A DNA stretch of 64,000 bases from Enterococcus montenegrensis (GCF_029983095.1 NZ_CP120467.1:2650501-2714500), one strand, 5' to 3'. Shown: positions 19,526-28,769, counted from the first letter of the stretch. Program-made: numbers and translations. Notes: generated by a model not told the origin, from the sequence alone.

Positions 19526-20383
19526 TTAGCCTTGTAAAACTTCAAAATTGGCAGCTGCACCAATTAAATTGGCATCATTTTTAAATTTGCAAGCAACAAC
19601 TTCTGGCATGATACTTTCAACGCCTTCTGCTTTTAGTAAATCAAAAATACGCCCTTTAATATTTTCAATCACGTCTGATCTAACCGAGATACCGCCGCCA
19701 ATGATAATAATTTCCGGATCAATAGAAACTTGCATGTCATATAAAGAAAGAGCCAATGCATCATACATTTGGGCTAGATAGTTTTGCGCCATTTCATCCC
19801 CATTATCTGCTAATTCAAACAACATGCGACCATCTACTTGACGACCTATCGCTTCAGAAAATTCCCGCGCTTTGTTTACCGCCGTACCAATCGGACTTAA
19901 AATACTTTTACCAAAAGGTTTCATTAAGCCAAATTCGCCACCAAACAAATGACTGCCCTTATAAATTTTTCGATTGATAAAAATTGAACCACCAATCCCG
20001 GTTCCAATCACGACAAATACTGCATTTTGCGCCTTTGTCCCAGCTCCTAATTCAATTTCACTAATACCAGCACAATTGGCATCATTTTCAATTGTCACGG
20101 GCACACCAAACGCTGCTTCCAATTGATCAAAAATCGGTCGATTGTGTAAATATTCCACTGCGCTAATACCGTCAATTCGGCGTTTTGCTACATTCACAGC
20201 CCCTGGCGAACTAATTGCTACCCCGTCAATTGCCCCAATTGTTGCAATAACTTCTTTCATTTCTGCTACCATTTCAGAAAACGTAGCCGGCGTTTTAAAA
20301 CTTCCTTGATTGAATAACGCCTTTTCTTTCCACGTTCCATACTTCACAGCAGAACCACCAATATCAAAAACCGCAAGTACCAT
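19526..20383 (-). CDS. ROK-family sugar kinase
   Basis: A 285-residue ROK protein without an HTH domain, so a kinase rather than a repressor. Visible motifs are the phosphate-binding FDIGGSAVKYG at residue 6, the sugar-binding IENDANCAGISE near residue 98, and VVIGTGIGGSIF near 123. The usual ROK zinc motif (CxCGxxGCxE) is absent, as in beta-glucoside kinase-like and some other ROK kinases. Pneumococcal N-glycan loci also carry a ROK gene beside GH38, GH125 and GH92. Phosphorylation of mannose, GlcNAc or a disaccharide is likely, but the substrate cannot be fixed. It is the last gene of the minus-strand set. A hairpin-repeat array lies directly upstream of its ribosome-binding site. Confidence 0.85.
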   Translation of the reverse strand: MVLAVFDIGGSAVKYGTWKEKALFNQGSFKTPATFSEMVAEMKEVIATIGAIDGVAISSPGAVNVAKRRIDGISAVEYLHNRPIFDQLEAAFGVPVTIENDANCAGISEIELGAGTKAQNAVFVVIGTGIGGSIFINRKIYKGSHLFGGEFGLMKPFGKSILSPIGTAVNKAREFSEAIGRQVDGRMLFELADNGDEMAQNYLAQMYDALALSLYDMQVSIDPEIIIIGGGISVRSDVIENIKGRIFDLLKAEGVESIMPEVVACKFKNDANLIGAAANFEVLQG

Positions 20384-20407
20384 AATAATATCCTTACCTC
20401 CTATTTA

Positions 20408-20522
20408 AGATGTTTTAGCAGCTCGTTTAGAAAATGAGCAACAAGGCAAACAAACGTGAATGATGCTTTTTGTCATTTGCGATTGTTTTCTTGTTGTCGA
20501 TTTTTCTAGCTGCTAAAACTCG
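20408..20522 (+). repeat. Palindromic repeat unit, type 1 (array A, unit 1)
   Basis: A 115-base unit starting AGATGTTTTAGCAGCT and ending AGCTGCTAAAACTCG. Nested stems are TTTTAGCAGCT/AGCTGCTAAAA, CAACAAG/CTTGTTG and AATGA/TCATT around a small loop. It is identical base for base to the unit at 48752-48866, about 28 kb away. Confidence 0.9.
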
Positions 20523-20529
20523 TTTTGTT

Positions 20530-20645
20530 AGATGTTTAAAACAACCGGTTTGCTAGCGAGCGGTAAGGCAAAATAGATGCAATGATGTTCTTTATCATTG
20601 AAACTATTTTTCTTACTGCCGAGCTGGCAGGTTGTTTAAAACTCG
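20530..20645 (+). repeat. Palindromic repeat unit, type 2 (array A, unit 2)
   Basis: A 116-base unit with the same end signatures (AGATG and AACTCG) as its neighbour but different arms: TTTAAAACAACC/GGTTGTTTAAA, a middle stem GGTAAGGCAAAATAG/CTATTTTTCTTACTG and a tip CAATGAT/ATCATTG. It differs from the copy at 48874-48989 at four positions. Confidence 0.9.
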
Positions 20646-20652
20646 TTTCGAT

Positions 20653-20767
20653 AGATGTTTAAAATGATTGGGCTGATAGTGAGCAATAAGATAATGAGGC
20701 TGAGTGACGCATTTTGTCACTTAAGACACTTTTCTTATTGCCGAACTATCAAATCATTTAAAACTCG
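20653..20767 (+). repeat. Palindromic repeat unit, type 3 (array A, unit 3)
   Basis: A 115-base unit with the same end signatures; arms include AAATGATT/AATCATTT, GCAATAAG/CTTATTGC and AGTGAC/GTCACT at the tip. Its counterpart is at 48630-48745. Confidence 0.9.
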
Positions 20768-20773
20768 TTTTTT

Positions 20774-20816
20774 AGATGTTTTAGCGGCTCGTTTAGAAAA
20801 TGAGCAACAAGGCAAA
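20774..20816 (+). repeat. Truncated type-1 repeat unit closing array A
   Basis: Only the left arm of a type-1 unit is present (AGATGTTTTAGCGGCTCG to CAACAAGGCAAA). Array B also ends in a truncated type-1 unit. The remaining bases up to the GH1 stop at 20860 show nothing specific. Confidence 0.8.
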
Positions 20817-20859
20817 AGCTCCGCTTTGCTTCGCATACAGTTCAACTAAATAGATACCA

Positions 20860-22254
20860 TTAAGTTGAACTTGCATCTGTGTAACCATTATTTTGACTGA
20901 CTTCTTTAAACCACAGGCCGCTTTTTTTCAAGCTGCGTTTGTAGTGATCTTCTAAATCAACGCGGTAAAAACCGTAGCGGTTGCGATAGCCGTTTAGCCA
21001 TGACCAGCAGTCGATAAATGTCCAGGTATGGTAGCCAAAGCAGTTGCTACCTGCTTCAATGCCTTTGTGCAAATAATTTAAATGTTCCACCATAAATTCA
21101 ATGCGGTAGTCATCTTGGATCATGCCCTTTTCATCCATGAAACGTTCTTCGTCGGCGACACCCATTCCATTTTCAGAGACAAACCACGTCAAATTGTTGT
21201 ATTCGTTTTTCATCATCATAGCCACGTCATACAAAGCTTCTGGGTAAATTTCCCAACCGCGATACGGATTAATTCGTTTTTCTGGCCAGTCGTAAGGTTC
21301 GTATAAATCTTCTGGCATTTTAGCTGGCACGGCAGGATTTTCCGGTGCTTTCACGCGATGAGGATGGTAATAATTCAGCCCGATAAAATCAACCGTATTT
21401 TGCAGCAGTTCTTTATCATGTTCTTTGGTTTTTGGTGTCAATTGATTTTCAGCCAATAAATCAATCAGCTCTTGCGGAACTTTACCATGAACTGCTGGAT
21501 CTAAGAAACTTTTCGTGTTTAATAAATCAGAAGCCACACCTGCTTTTTGATCTGCATAATCTGTGCTGCGGGTATAAGTTGGCGTAATGTTTAAAATAAT
21601 CCCAATTTTTCCGGTTGGCAAAACTGCTCGAAATTCTTTTACTGCGGCCGCGTGAGCCAAAAGCGTATGATACCCGACTTGAACAGCTTTTTTGAAATCA
21701 ACGATTGCCGGATAGTGGTAGCCGTATAAATACCCCATCTCCACATGGACGATCGGTTCGTTGAAGGTTGTCCAATCTGTCACCAAATCACCAAATAATT
21801 CAAAGGCAGTTTTAGCATAAAAGGCAAAAGCAGCCACAGATTCGCGCGCTTCCCAGCCGCCTTTTTCCATTAACCACATTGGCATATCAAAGTGGAACAA
21901 ATTGATAATGGGTGCCACCCCATTTTCTTTGATTTTTTTGAAATAGTCCCGGTAAAATGCAACTGCTTCTTCGTTCACAGTTTTCCCATCAGGCAATAAG
22001 CGGGCCCAAGCGATCGATGTCCGGTAAGAATTCAACCCGATTTCTTGCATCCGTTTACAATCTTCAGCATACATTTCATATAGATTAGAAGTATTTTTTG
22101 GGCCTTGGGCATTATTAAATTTTTCTGGTGAAGTTTCATACCAATAATCCCACGTTGTTTTTGATTTTCCATTTTCTAAACTATGGCCTTCTGTCTGGGG
22201 TGCACTAGTCGCCGCCCCCCATAAGAAACCTTTTGGAAATTGTTTTGTTGTCAT
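20860..22254 (-). CDS. GH1 beta-glycosidase
   Basis: A 464-residue GH1 enzyme with the acid/base glutamate in TTFNEP (Glu166) and the nucleophile in SENGMG (Glu361), both in standard positions. GH1 covers beta-glucosidase, 6-phospho-beta-glycosidase and beta-mannosidase activities. The neighbouring uptake system is an ABC importer, not a PTS, which argues against a phosphorylated substrate. In a locus full of alpha-mannosidases a role in cleaving Man-beta-1,4-GlcNAc is attractive but unproven. The start is ATG 22254 because AGGGGGA is placed correctly; the ATG at 22311 lies inside a hairpin. It follows the response regulator gene by 72 bases and precedes repeat array A. Confidence 0.92.
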   Translation of the reverse strand: MTTKQFPKGFLWGAATSAPQTEGHSLENGKSKTTWDYWYETSPEKFNNAQGPKNTSNLYEMYAEDCKRMQEIGLNSYRTSIAWARLLPDGKTVNEEAVAFYRDYFKKIKENGVAPIINLFHFDMPMWLMEKGGWEARESVAAFAFYAKTAFELFGDLVTDWTTFNEPIVHVEMGYLYGYHYPAIVDFKKAVQVGYHTLLAHAAAVKEFRAVLPTGKIGIILNITPTYTRSTDYADQKAGVASDLLNTKSFLDPAVHGKVPQELIDLLAENQLTPKTKEHDKELLQNTVDFIGLNYYHPHRVKAPENPAVPAKMPEDLYEPYDWPEKRINPYRGWEIYPEALYDVAMMMKNEYNNLTWFVSENGMGVADEERFMDEKGMIQDDYRIEFMVEHLNYLHKGIEAGSNCFGYHTWTFIDCWSWLNGYRNRYGFYRVDLEDHYKRSLKKSGLWFKEVSQNNGYTDASST

Positions 22255-22285
22255 ATTCTTTTCCCCCTTATTTTGCTTGGTGCAA

Positions 22286-22318
22286 GCAGCAAATGAAACA
22301 ATTTCTTTCATCTGCTGC
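22286..22318 (-). repeat. Perfect short hairpin between response regulator and GH1 genes
   Basis: GCAGCAAATGAAA and TTTCATCTGCTGC pair almost fully around a seven-base loop. It starts just after the response regulator stop and lacks a T run, so mRNA processing or differential stability within the operon is more likely than termination. Confidence 0.6.
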
Positions 22319-22326
22319 GACTTTAC

Positions 22327-23811
22327 TTAACTTTGTAAATCAGAATAATCACCGTGATAGGCTTCCCGAAATTCTTTTGGTGTAATCCCATTTAACTTTT
22401 TAAACATTTTTGAAAAATAGTTGGTATTGTTATAGCCAATCTCATCGGCGATCTCATTAATATTTAGATTACTATGCAGCAGTAATTGTTGCGCGCGTTT
22501 AATGCGAATTTGATTTAAGTATTGGGAAAAACTATTGTGCATTTCTTTTTTAAATACTTGACCGAGATACACTGCGTTTAAATGCAGTTCGTCGGCGACT
22601 AATTTTAAAGTTAAATCTTGCCGATAATTATTTTGTACAATCTCAATTACTCTTTGTGTCATTTCGGAAAATTGTTTTTCCAGCGGTTGGCGATCTGCCA
22701 TTTGTAAAACGTCTTCTAACAACGCTTTCAGCTGGTAGACAGTATGGCTATGACGGATTTTTTCAATTGTGGCTTCATAAATATCTTTGGTTGCGGTTGG
22801 ATATTGCCGGGAAATATCGGTAAAGAGTAAAAAAGCAATGTAACGCGCGTTTTCTGGCTGCAATTGGCGTGCCACTGCATCGTCAAAAATAGCATCCAAT
22901 TCCTGTTGAATGGTTTTTTGATCGCCAATCATTAATGATTTATTGAAAGCTAAAAAGGAAAATTCCCCTTCCCCTAATTCATCTGCCAAATCCACCGGCG
23001 ATGTGGGCAACAAATCCGGATAAAAATTATTTAACTCTTCCATCTGCAAGACTTTTTCATAGCTTTCGTATAAATTTTCCCATTCTTTGATGGTTTCGCC
23101 AACAAATATTTTCAATAAGCCGGGATACTGTCTTTTTAAATAGGCCAAAAAAGGCAATACTTTCTCAGATGACCCGGTGAAAATCAACGTAATCTGCTGA
23201 TGTTGTTGCGGTCCGCCAGCAATCAACAAGGGCTGTCCACTTTTTTTGGCTTCTTTTGCAATTTCTAACAAAATAGCGGAATCACTTAAAATTTTGATCA
23301 CCGTAAACGGGCCAGCTGGATTTGTCTGAAAGTGGTCCATTAATTCAAAAAAGTCCGATTCATTTAACTCATCGTTTAACCAGCGGCTCAAGCTATTTTC
23401 CAACACCAGCTGCTCTTGTTCTTGGCGATGTGCGGCTTCATCTAATTCTTCTTTGATTTTTTTGACTATGGCTAATAGTTCCTCTTGGTCCACCGGCTTT
23501 ACCAAATAATCTTTGACCCCCAGCCGAATACCTTCTTTAACATATTCAAATTCTTGATAACCTGATAAAAAAATTGCTGCAAACTTATCCCCACGTTTAT
23601 AAGCAGCATCAATCATCGCAATACCGGTCATTTCCGGCATGGTAATGTCGCTTATGACCAAATCTACCGACTCGTTTTTCAAATAAGCCAGTGCCTCTAA
23701 GCCGGTCCGGGCAGTTTTTGCGACTTCAAAACCCAAATCACCCCAAGGCAAAATTTGTTTTAAGCCTTCTAAAATCATATATTCATCATCAACTAACATT
23801 ACTTTATACAA
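22327..23811 (-). CDS. YesN-type response regulator with AraC DNA-binding domain
   Basis: A 494-residue regulator. The receiver domain at residues 1-120 has the acidic pocket Asp8/Asp9, phospho-acceptor Asp55 (LVISDITMPEM) and Lys105 (DYLVKPVD). The C-terminal 100 residues are two AraC-type HTHs (LKLVADELHLNAVYLGQVFK and INEIADEIGYNNTNYFSKMFK). The long middle region is typical of the YesN class, which controls nearby sugar ABC importers. The start codon is TTG at 23811, seven bases after GGAGGG. It overlaps the histidine kinase gene by eight bases. Likely targets are its own operon and perhaps the GH125 operon (inference). Confidence 0.93.
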   Translation of the reverse strand: MYKVMLVDDEYMILEGLKQILPWGDLGFEVAKTARTGLEALAYLKNESVDLVISDITMPEMTGIAMIDAAYKRGDKFAAIFLSGYQEFEYVKEGIRLGVKDYLVKPVDQEELLAIVKKIKEELDEAAHRQEQEQLVLENSLSRWLNDELNESDFFELMDHFQTNPAGPFTVIKILSDSAILLEIAKEAKKSGQPLLIAGGPQQHQQITLIFTGSSEKVLPFLAYLKRQYPGLLKIFVGETIKEWENLYESYEKVLQMEELNNFYPDLLPTSPVDLADELGEGEFSFLAFNKSLMIGDQKTIQQELDAIFDDAVARQLQPENARYIAFLLFTDISRQYPTATKDIYEATIEKIRHSHTVYQLKALLEDVLQMADRQPLEKQFSEMTQRVIEIVQNNYRQDLTLKLVADELHLNAVYLGQVFKKEMHNSFSQYLNQIRIKRAQQLLLHSNLNINEIADEIGYNNTNYFSKMFKKLNGITPKEFREAYHGDYSDLQS

Positions 23812-25531
23812 AATTATGCCCTCCTTTGATTTTAATCGTCAGAGTGGTGCCTTTACCCAATTGGGAAGCTACTGTCATACTAAAGCCTACGCCAAACGTA
23901 TTTTGCAGGCGTGCATAGACATTATGCAGACCAATTGAGTTTTGCGCTTCATTTTCTGTTTGTTTCAACTTGTCTCTAACTTCTGATAAGCGCTCTGGGG
24001 TCATCCCTTTGCCATTATCAATAACAGAAATCACGATAGCATCCGCGTCAAAATTGGCCTTCACGCTAATCGCGTTGTCATTTCTCGTATAATCAATTCC
24101 GTGGACAAAATAATTTTCAATTAGCGGTTGAATTGTGAATTTAGGAATAATCAAATTTTCCAACTCCGGTGTAATGACAAAATTATAGGCCACGCGATCT
24201 GGGTAACGCATTTGGTACAAATAAACATATTTCTCACAAAAAGAAAGTTCTTTTTTTAGCGTCGTTGTTTTTTCTTGGGTCGTGTTATTGCGCAAAAGTG
24301 CAGAAAAAGCATAGACGACATCCGCCAATTCCTTTTGCTGCTTACTTAAAGCGTACATGCGAATATATTCCAGCGTATTGTACAAAAAGTGAGGATTAAT
24401 TTGTGACTGTAAGGCCTGCATATGGGCATCTCTTTGCTTGATTTCCAGCTCGTAATTATCGCGGATATATTGATCCAGACTTGCGATCATAAAGTTGATG
24501 GCTTCAGATAAGTCGTACAATTCATCTTGGACTTTATTGACGTCAATGCGCTCTTGCAAGTTTCCTTCTGCTACGCTATGGGTGATGCCCACAATGGTTT
24601 CAATTTGTTGAAAATAACGTTTAAAGGTTCGATTCAAGGTGATTAACAAAATCGCCGCCAACCCACTGCCTACCAAAATAGCAATTGCAAAGGTTCGGAG
24701 ATTTTTTTGCCACAAAACCTGTTTGCTGGCTAATAAAACATACGAAAGATCCCGACTCGTTTTCTTTTGTAGGACATAGTATTTATCTGTGATTTTTTTA
24801 GGCAATGGTTGTTTATTTTCAATAGCATACACCAACTTTTGATACGCTTTATTGCTAAGCTGGTTGTGGGTCGTAAACATCGGATTATTCGCATTATCAA
24901 AGATATAGGCATCCATGCCATCTTCCACCATCGAATTTTCCAACATTCCCAGCACTGCCGCCCGAGAAAAGACCGCTGAAATCTCGCCAACCATTTGAGA
25001 ACCATATTGATCTACAATCGGACGCGTAATCACAAAGCCGCTTTTCGCAGGCATCTTGCCCTGTAGCTTGCGACCATTATGATTGTAACTATCCGCCATT
25101 AAATAGTCTTTTGAACCATCTAAGGTGACATAAAGTTGATCCAAGTCGTTAAAGGCATTAAAAAAACCATTGATGGTCTCTGAAATACGTGTATCCCGCT
25201 GATACGCTTGCCAGGAATCTTGCGTGTATTCAAAATAATCTGCCGCAGATAAATTCAAATACTGCCGCACATTATCAATGGCCGCATTGGAACCAGCTAA
25301 TTCCATATAAATAAAACTCAGCGTATCATTGTTGTCTTCCACTGAATTCATAATTCGATTTTCCAATCCCGCTAAATCACTCGTCATTTTGCGGTAATTG
25401 CTATCGGCCGTATAAACGCACAAAGCAGCCACCGTCAGCAGGATAACTCCCACCAACAGAAGGCTGTAAATTTGCATCAAGCGATTCATTAAATAGTTTC
25501 TTTTGTAAAAGCGTGCTAAAAATTTAGCCAT
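23804..25531 (-). CDS. YesM-type sensor histidine kinase
   Basis: A 575-residue membrane kinase: TM helix at about 20-41, a 240-residue extracellular sensor, TM at about 280-299, HAMP at about 300-355, then the His_kinase domain with phospho-acceptor His381 in QINPHFLYNTLEYI and an ATPase domain (IQPLIENYFVHGI, VIDNGKGM, GLHNVYARL). The preferred start is ATG 25531, which overlaps the upstream yesL-like stop; frames extending to 25597 lie wholly within that gene. This class pairs with AraC-type regulators and senses imported oligosaccharide directly or through a binding protein. Confidence 0.93.
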   Translation of the reverse strand: MAKFLARFYKRNYLMNRLMQIYSLLLVGVILLTVAALCVYTADSNYRKMTSDLAGLENRIMNSVEDNNDTLSFIYMELAGSNAAIDNVRQYLNLSAADYFEYTQDSWQAYQRDTRISETINGFFNAFNDLDQLYVTLDGSKDYLMADSYNHNGRKLQGKMPAKSGFVITRPIVDQYGSQMVGEISAVFSRAAVLGMLENSMVEDGMDAYIFDNANNPMFTTHNQLSNKAYQKLVYAIENKQPLPKKITDKYYVLQKKTSRDLSYVLLASKQVLWQKNLRTFAIAILVGSGLAAILLITLNRTFKRYFQQIETIVGITHSVAEGNLQERIDVNKVQDELYDLSEAINFMIASLDQYIRDNYELEIKQRDAHMQALQSQINPHFLYNTLEYIRMYALSKQQKELADVVYAFSALLRNNTTQEKTTTLKKELSFCEKYVYLYQMRYPDRVAYNFVITPELENLIIPKFTIQPLIENYFVHGIDYTRNDNAISVKANFDADAIVISVIDNGKGMTPERLSEVRDKLKQTENEAQNSIGLHNVYARLQNTFGVGFSMTVASQLGKGTTLTIKIKGGHNFV

Positions 25532-26138
25532 GTCTCGCCAGCTTTCCTGCCACCATAAAGCGATTATCCTTGGTAGCAAAACCGCTCCAGACGGCAATTA
25601 ACGAAAACGTAGCAAAAAGGAATAACCCTTTGAAAAACCAGGTCAAAACAAAGATCGAAACTAAGCCAAAGAGTACTTTCAAAAAAGCGCCAAAGTTTAA
25701 AAAGACACTGATAAAGGCTAATTTAAACAAATTGAAATGGGAAATCTCATACTTGGTTTCATATTGGGTCACATAAAGGTATAACACGGCAATTAACAAC
25801 AACACAAAGGCTAAGATAAAATCAATAACCAGCCATAACAAGCCTTGAATTTGCGCTGACAAATACAAATTGTACCCTAAGAAAAAGCTGATGCCTGCAA
25901 AAATCAAAAAATGAACATTGCTGCGTTTAAAATTGGCTTTCCAATGGGTCATAAAGCGTTTGAAGGTGACTTGTTGATAATCAATACCGTGTTCCATCAA
26001 TAAATCCGTCATGGTTTGAAAAGCTGGGCCTGCACCAAAAATCACGCCACCCATCAAGGTAAACAACACAAAATATAAGTTTAATTTAATAATCATCCAG
26101 ACTACATAAAATAGTCGCTGAATCCCACTACTTACCAT
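25524..26138 (-). CDS. YesL-like DUF624 membrane protein
   Basis: A 204-residue protein with about five hydrophobic segments and the DUF624 opening (YVVWMIIKLNLYFVLFTLMG, then GAGPAFQTMTDLL). DUF624 proteins almost always accompany YesM/YesN systems and carbohydrate ABC importers, but their function is unknown. AAAGGAG lies before the ATG. It overlaps the kinase gene and is separated from the binding-protein gene by about 200 bases containing a weak hairpin. Confidence 0.88.
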   Translation of the reverse strand: MVSSGIQRLFYVVWMIIKLNLYFVLFTLMGGVIFGAGPAFQTMTDLLMEHGIDYQQVTFKRFMTHWKANFKRSNVHFLIFAGISFFLGYNLYLSAQIQGLLWLVIDFILAFVLLLIAVLYLYVTQYETKYEISHFNLFKLAFISVFLNFGAFLKVLFGLVSIFVLTWFFKGLFLFATFSLIAVWSGFATKDNRFMVAGKLARHG

Positions 26139-26281
26139 CTAAAAAACTCCTTTATAAAATACTGTGAAAAATCTGTCGACTTAAAAGTTCAGTTATTTTG
26201 ATACTTACAGCTGAAAAAACAATTCCTTCTTCTCTCAGCTTTAACCACCAAATTTTACCACATTTCCCTTAAGAGAAAAGC

Positions 26282-26309
26282 CAGTGGTAGCAAATAATTA
26301 CCACCACTG
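26282..26309 (-). terminator. Hairpin after the sugar-binding lipoprotein gene
   Basis: CAGTGGTAG and its near complement pair around an AT-rich loop; on the minus strand it is followed by GGCTTTTCTC. The T run is short, so partial termination and high binding-protein expression relative to downstream genes is likely. Confidence 0.55.
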
Positions 26310-26341
26310 ACGATTTCTAAAGGAGAATACGTTTCAATTAA

Positions 26342-27811
26342 TTATTTATTGTCTTTGACAAATTGATCCAATTGTTTTTGCATATCTTTTTGGGCATCGT
26401 CCCAACCAGCTTTTTTAAGTTCTGAAACTAATTCTGGAACTGTTTTTTCAGGATCGATTGAACCAGTATTTAAGTTGGCTTTGTAACGATTCATTACATT
26501 CATGATGCTAGATAATTGTGTTTTGAAATTATCTGTTTTGGCATTGAAACCTAAAATTGGAGAAGTTTGTGCTTTTTCAATGCTTTCATCTCTTTGTTTG
26601 ATTTGATCGTCGGTAATTGTATCTTGAGTGTATAAGATCATGTTGTTACCAGTGTTCCAAGCCGCCATGTGTTCATTTGGTTTGTAACCATCTAGTAATT
26701 TCAATTTATCGTCGCCAACTTTTTCCCAAGCTTTGCCTTCAACACCATAAACTAAACCATTTAATAATTCAGGATCCGTGTTTAACAAGTTCAAGAATTC
26801 AACAGCTTTTTCTTTATTTTTTGAAGTATTTGAAACAACAAAGTTTGCCATTTGTGCTTGGCTAGTTGTTTTCAATTGGCTTGTTAACGGACGAGAAGTT
26901 AAATCTTGTTGGGCTGCATTACGTAAAATTGTATCGCCGTAATCCATTGGCCCTTGTGTTTCTTCACGCATGAACCAAGTGTTTCCTTCTAATGGGAAAC
27001 CAGTTGTGTTGGTTGCAGCATCCGTTGGAATCAAACCTTCTTTGTACCATTCATGCAATGTTTTTAAGTTGTTTTGGAATTCTTTATCTTCGTATTGGTT
27101 GATGATTTTTGGTGCGCCATCTGTATCTAAACGAACTGCAAAAGGATAATCTTTTCCTAATGGGAAGTCTAGATTAGAAGAAGCATTAAAACTTTGACCA
27201 ATTGCAAAAGCAGCAATATTTGGTTCTTTTTCATGGAATTGTTTTAAAACTTCGGTCGCTGATTGATAAGAACCGTCAACTTTTGAAATATCCAAGTTGT
27301 ATTTTTTCACGTATTGATCGTTGAAAGTTAATACTTGTTGTGCCCAAGCATTCCCGTAAACTGGGATAGCGTATAATTTACCATCAACTTCATTTCCCTT
27401 TTTGTACATTTCAGGCAGTTGATCCATGTAATCTTTGGCATATTTTTGTGATAATTCAGTCAAGTCAGCAAAAGCACCTTTTTGTGCGTTTGCCACATAT
27501 TGGTAAGCAAAGGCAATATCATAGCTTTCACCAGAGTTGATGATGGTTGGCATTTTCTTATCCCAGTCACCCCAACCGATATATTGTAAATCAATGGTTA
27601 CACCAATTTTTTCTTTAATGCGTTTGTTGGCGATTTTCATTAATTCATCGTAATTTTCAGGTTTGTCCCCTACTTGATACATTAATAATGTTTTTGAGTC
27701 GCCGCTTGCTTCTGAGTCTTTTGAAGCTTCTTTTTGGTTGCCACAAGCTGCTAACCCTGCTGTCATTAATGCCAATGCACTAACACCTAGCACTTTTTTC
27801 CACGTTTTCAT
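26342..27811 (-). CDS. Carbohydrate ABC transporter substrate-binding lipoprotein
   Basis: A 489-residue LplA/YtcQ-type extracellular solute-binding protein. The N-terminus is a lipoprotein signal with lipobox LAAC at residue 23 (TAGLAACGNQKEAS), followed by a Ser/Asp/Glu linker. The mature part has the two-lobe cluster-1 features (KKMPTIINSGESYDIAF, GNTWFMREETQGP, LNLLNTDPELLNGL). Homologues in streptococci bind oligosaccharides including N-glycans. The gene follows the two permeases by 18 bases with a GGAGG site. It is the presumed ligand-recognition component for imported mannose-rich glycans (inference). Confidence 0.94.
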   Translation of the reverse strand: MKTWKKVLGVSALALMTAGLAACGNQKEASKDSEASGDSKTLLMYQVGDKPENYDELMKIANKRIKEKIGVTIDLQYIGWGDWDKKMPTIINSGESYDIAFAYQYVANAQKGAFADLTELSQKYAKDYMDQLPEMYKKGNEVDGKLYAIPVYGNAWAQQVLTFNDQYVKKYNLDISKVDGSYQSATEVLKQFHEKEPNIAAFAIGQSFNASSNLDFPLGKDYPFAVRLDTDGAPKIINQYEDKEFQNNLKTLHEWYKEGLIPTDAATNTTGFPLEGNTWFMREETQGPMDYGDTILRNAAQQDLTSRPLTSQLKTTSQAQMANFVVSNTSKNKEKAVEFLNLLNTDPELLNGLVYGVEGKAWEKVGDDKLKLLDGYKPNEHMAAWNTGNNMILYTQDTITDDQIKQRDESIEKAQTSPILGFNAKTDNFKTQLSSIMNVMNRYKANLNTGSIDPEKTVPELVSELKKAGWDDAQKDMQKQLDQFVKDNK

Positions 27812-27829
27812 TACTTCTCCTCCACTCTT

Positions 27830-28756
27830 TTATTCTTTCACTCCGCCGATTGTCAATCCGCCGACAAAATATTTTTGGAAAAACGGATATGTCAATGCGA
27901 TCGGTAATGTTGAAACCACAACGATTGCCATGCGGGCTGATTCAGACGGTAACGCAGCAAGTCCACCTTGGATTTGCGCACCCATCCCAGCATTTTTGGC
28001 TAGAAAATCCAAGTTGCTTTGGATTTTCATCAATAAATATTGCAATGGTACCAAGTTGTCATTTTGAATATAAAGCAATGCATTAAACCAGTCGTTCCAA
28101 TAACCTAATGCGGCAAACAAACTGATCGTGGCAATCCCTGGTACTGCTAAAGGTAAAACAATTTTCGTAAAAATCCGTAGTTCTGTAGCACCGTCAATCC
28201 GAGCCGACTCAATAATACTATCTGGTACTGTTTTAATAAAGAAGGTTCGCATCACTAAAATATTAAACGGCCCCAATGCCATTGGCAAAATCAACGCCCA
28301 AATTGTATCTTTCAAATAAAGCATATTGCTGACGATTAAATAAGTTGCTACCATCCCTGGGGTAAATAACATTGTAACTAAGGCAAAAAGAGTAAAGAAG
28401 CGACGGAATGGGAAGTTAGAACGAGAAATTACATACGCATAAAGCGATGTCATCGTCGCATTCACCACAGTTCCTAACACCGTTACAAAAATCGTTACGC
28501 CAAAAGCACGGAAGATTTTTCCACTCATTTTACCGGCAAAGATATAAGAATAAGCAGCCGTTGAAAATTCTTTGGGCCAAAAACGATAACCCAACTCCGC
28601 TAATGAATGTTCCTCTGTCAAAGAAATCATCACCACAAAGATAAATGGTAGTACACACGAAATCGCAAATAATGCAATGACGATATTGAAGATAATGTTA
28701 ACAGTGGGACTAAAGGAACGAATTTCCACTTTTGAGACTTTTTCTTTTTTACGCAT
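27830..28756 (-). CDS. Carbohydrate ABC transporter permease, LplC/YtcP type
   Basis: A 308-residue inner-membrane permease with six predicted helices and the EAA loop ESARIDGATELRIFTKIVLPLAVPGI, the contact site for the ATPase. It matches the CUT1 second-permease type found with LplA-like binding proteins. No ATPase gene is in the locus, which is normal for this class, where a shared MsmX-like ATPase encoded elsewhere energises several importers. AGGAGG precedes its ATG, 13 bases after the first permease. Confidence 0.93.
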   Translation of the reverse strand: MRKKEKVSKVEIRSFSPTVNIIFNIVIALFAISCVLPFIFVVMISLTEEHSLAELGYRFWPKEFSTAAYSYIFAGKMSGKIFRAFGVTIFVTVLGTVVNATMTSLYAYVISRSNFPFRRFFTLFALVTMLFTPGMVATYLIVSNMLYLKDTIWALILPMALGPFNILVMRTFFIKTVPDSIIESARIDGATELRIFTKIVLPLAVPGIATISLFAALGYWNDWFNALLYIQNDNLVPLQYLLMKIQSNLDFLAKNAGMGAQIQGGLAALPSESARMAIVVVSTLPIALTYPFFQKYFVGGLTIGGVKE

Positions 28757-28769
28757 GTGTCGCTCCTCC

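Noticed and set aside
20408..20816. CRISPR array
   Set aside because: Units are long palindromes with 6-7-base gaps, not short identical repeats with unique spacers, and no cas gene is present.
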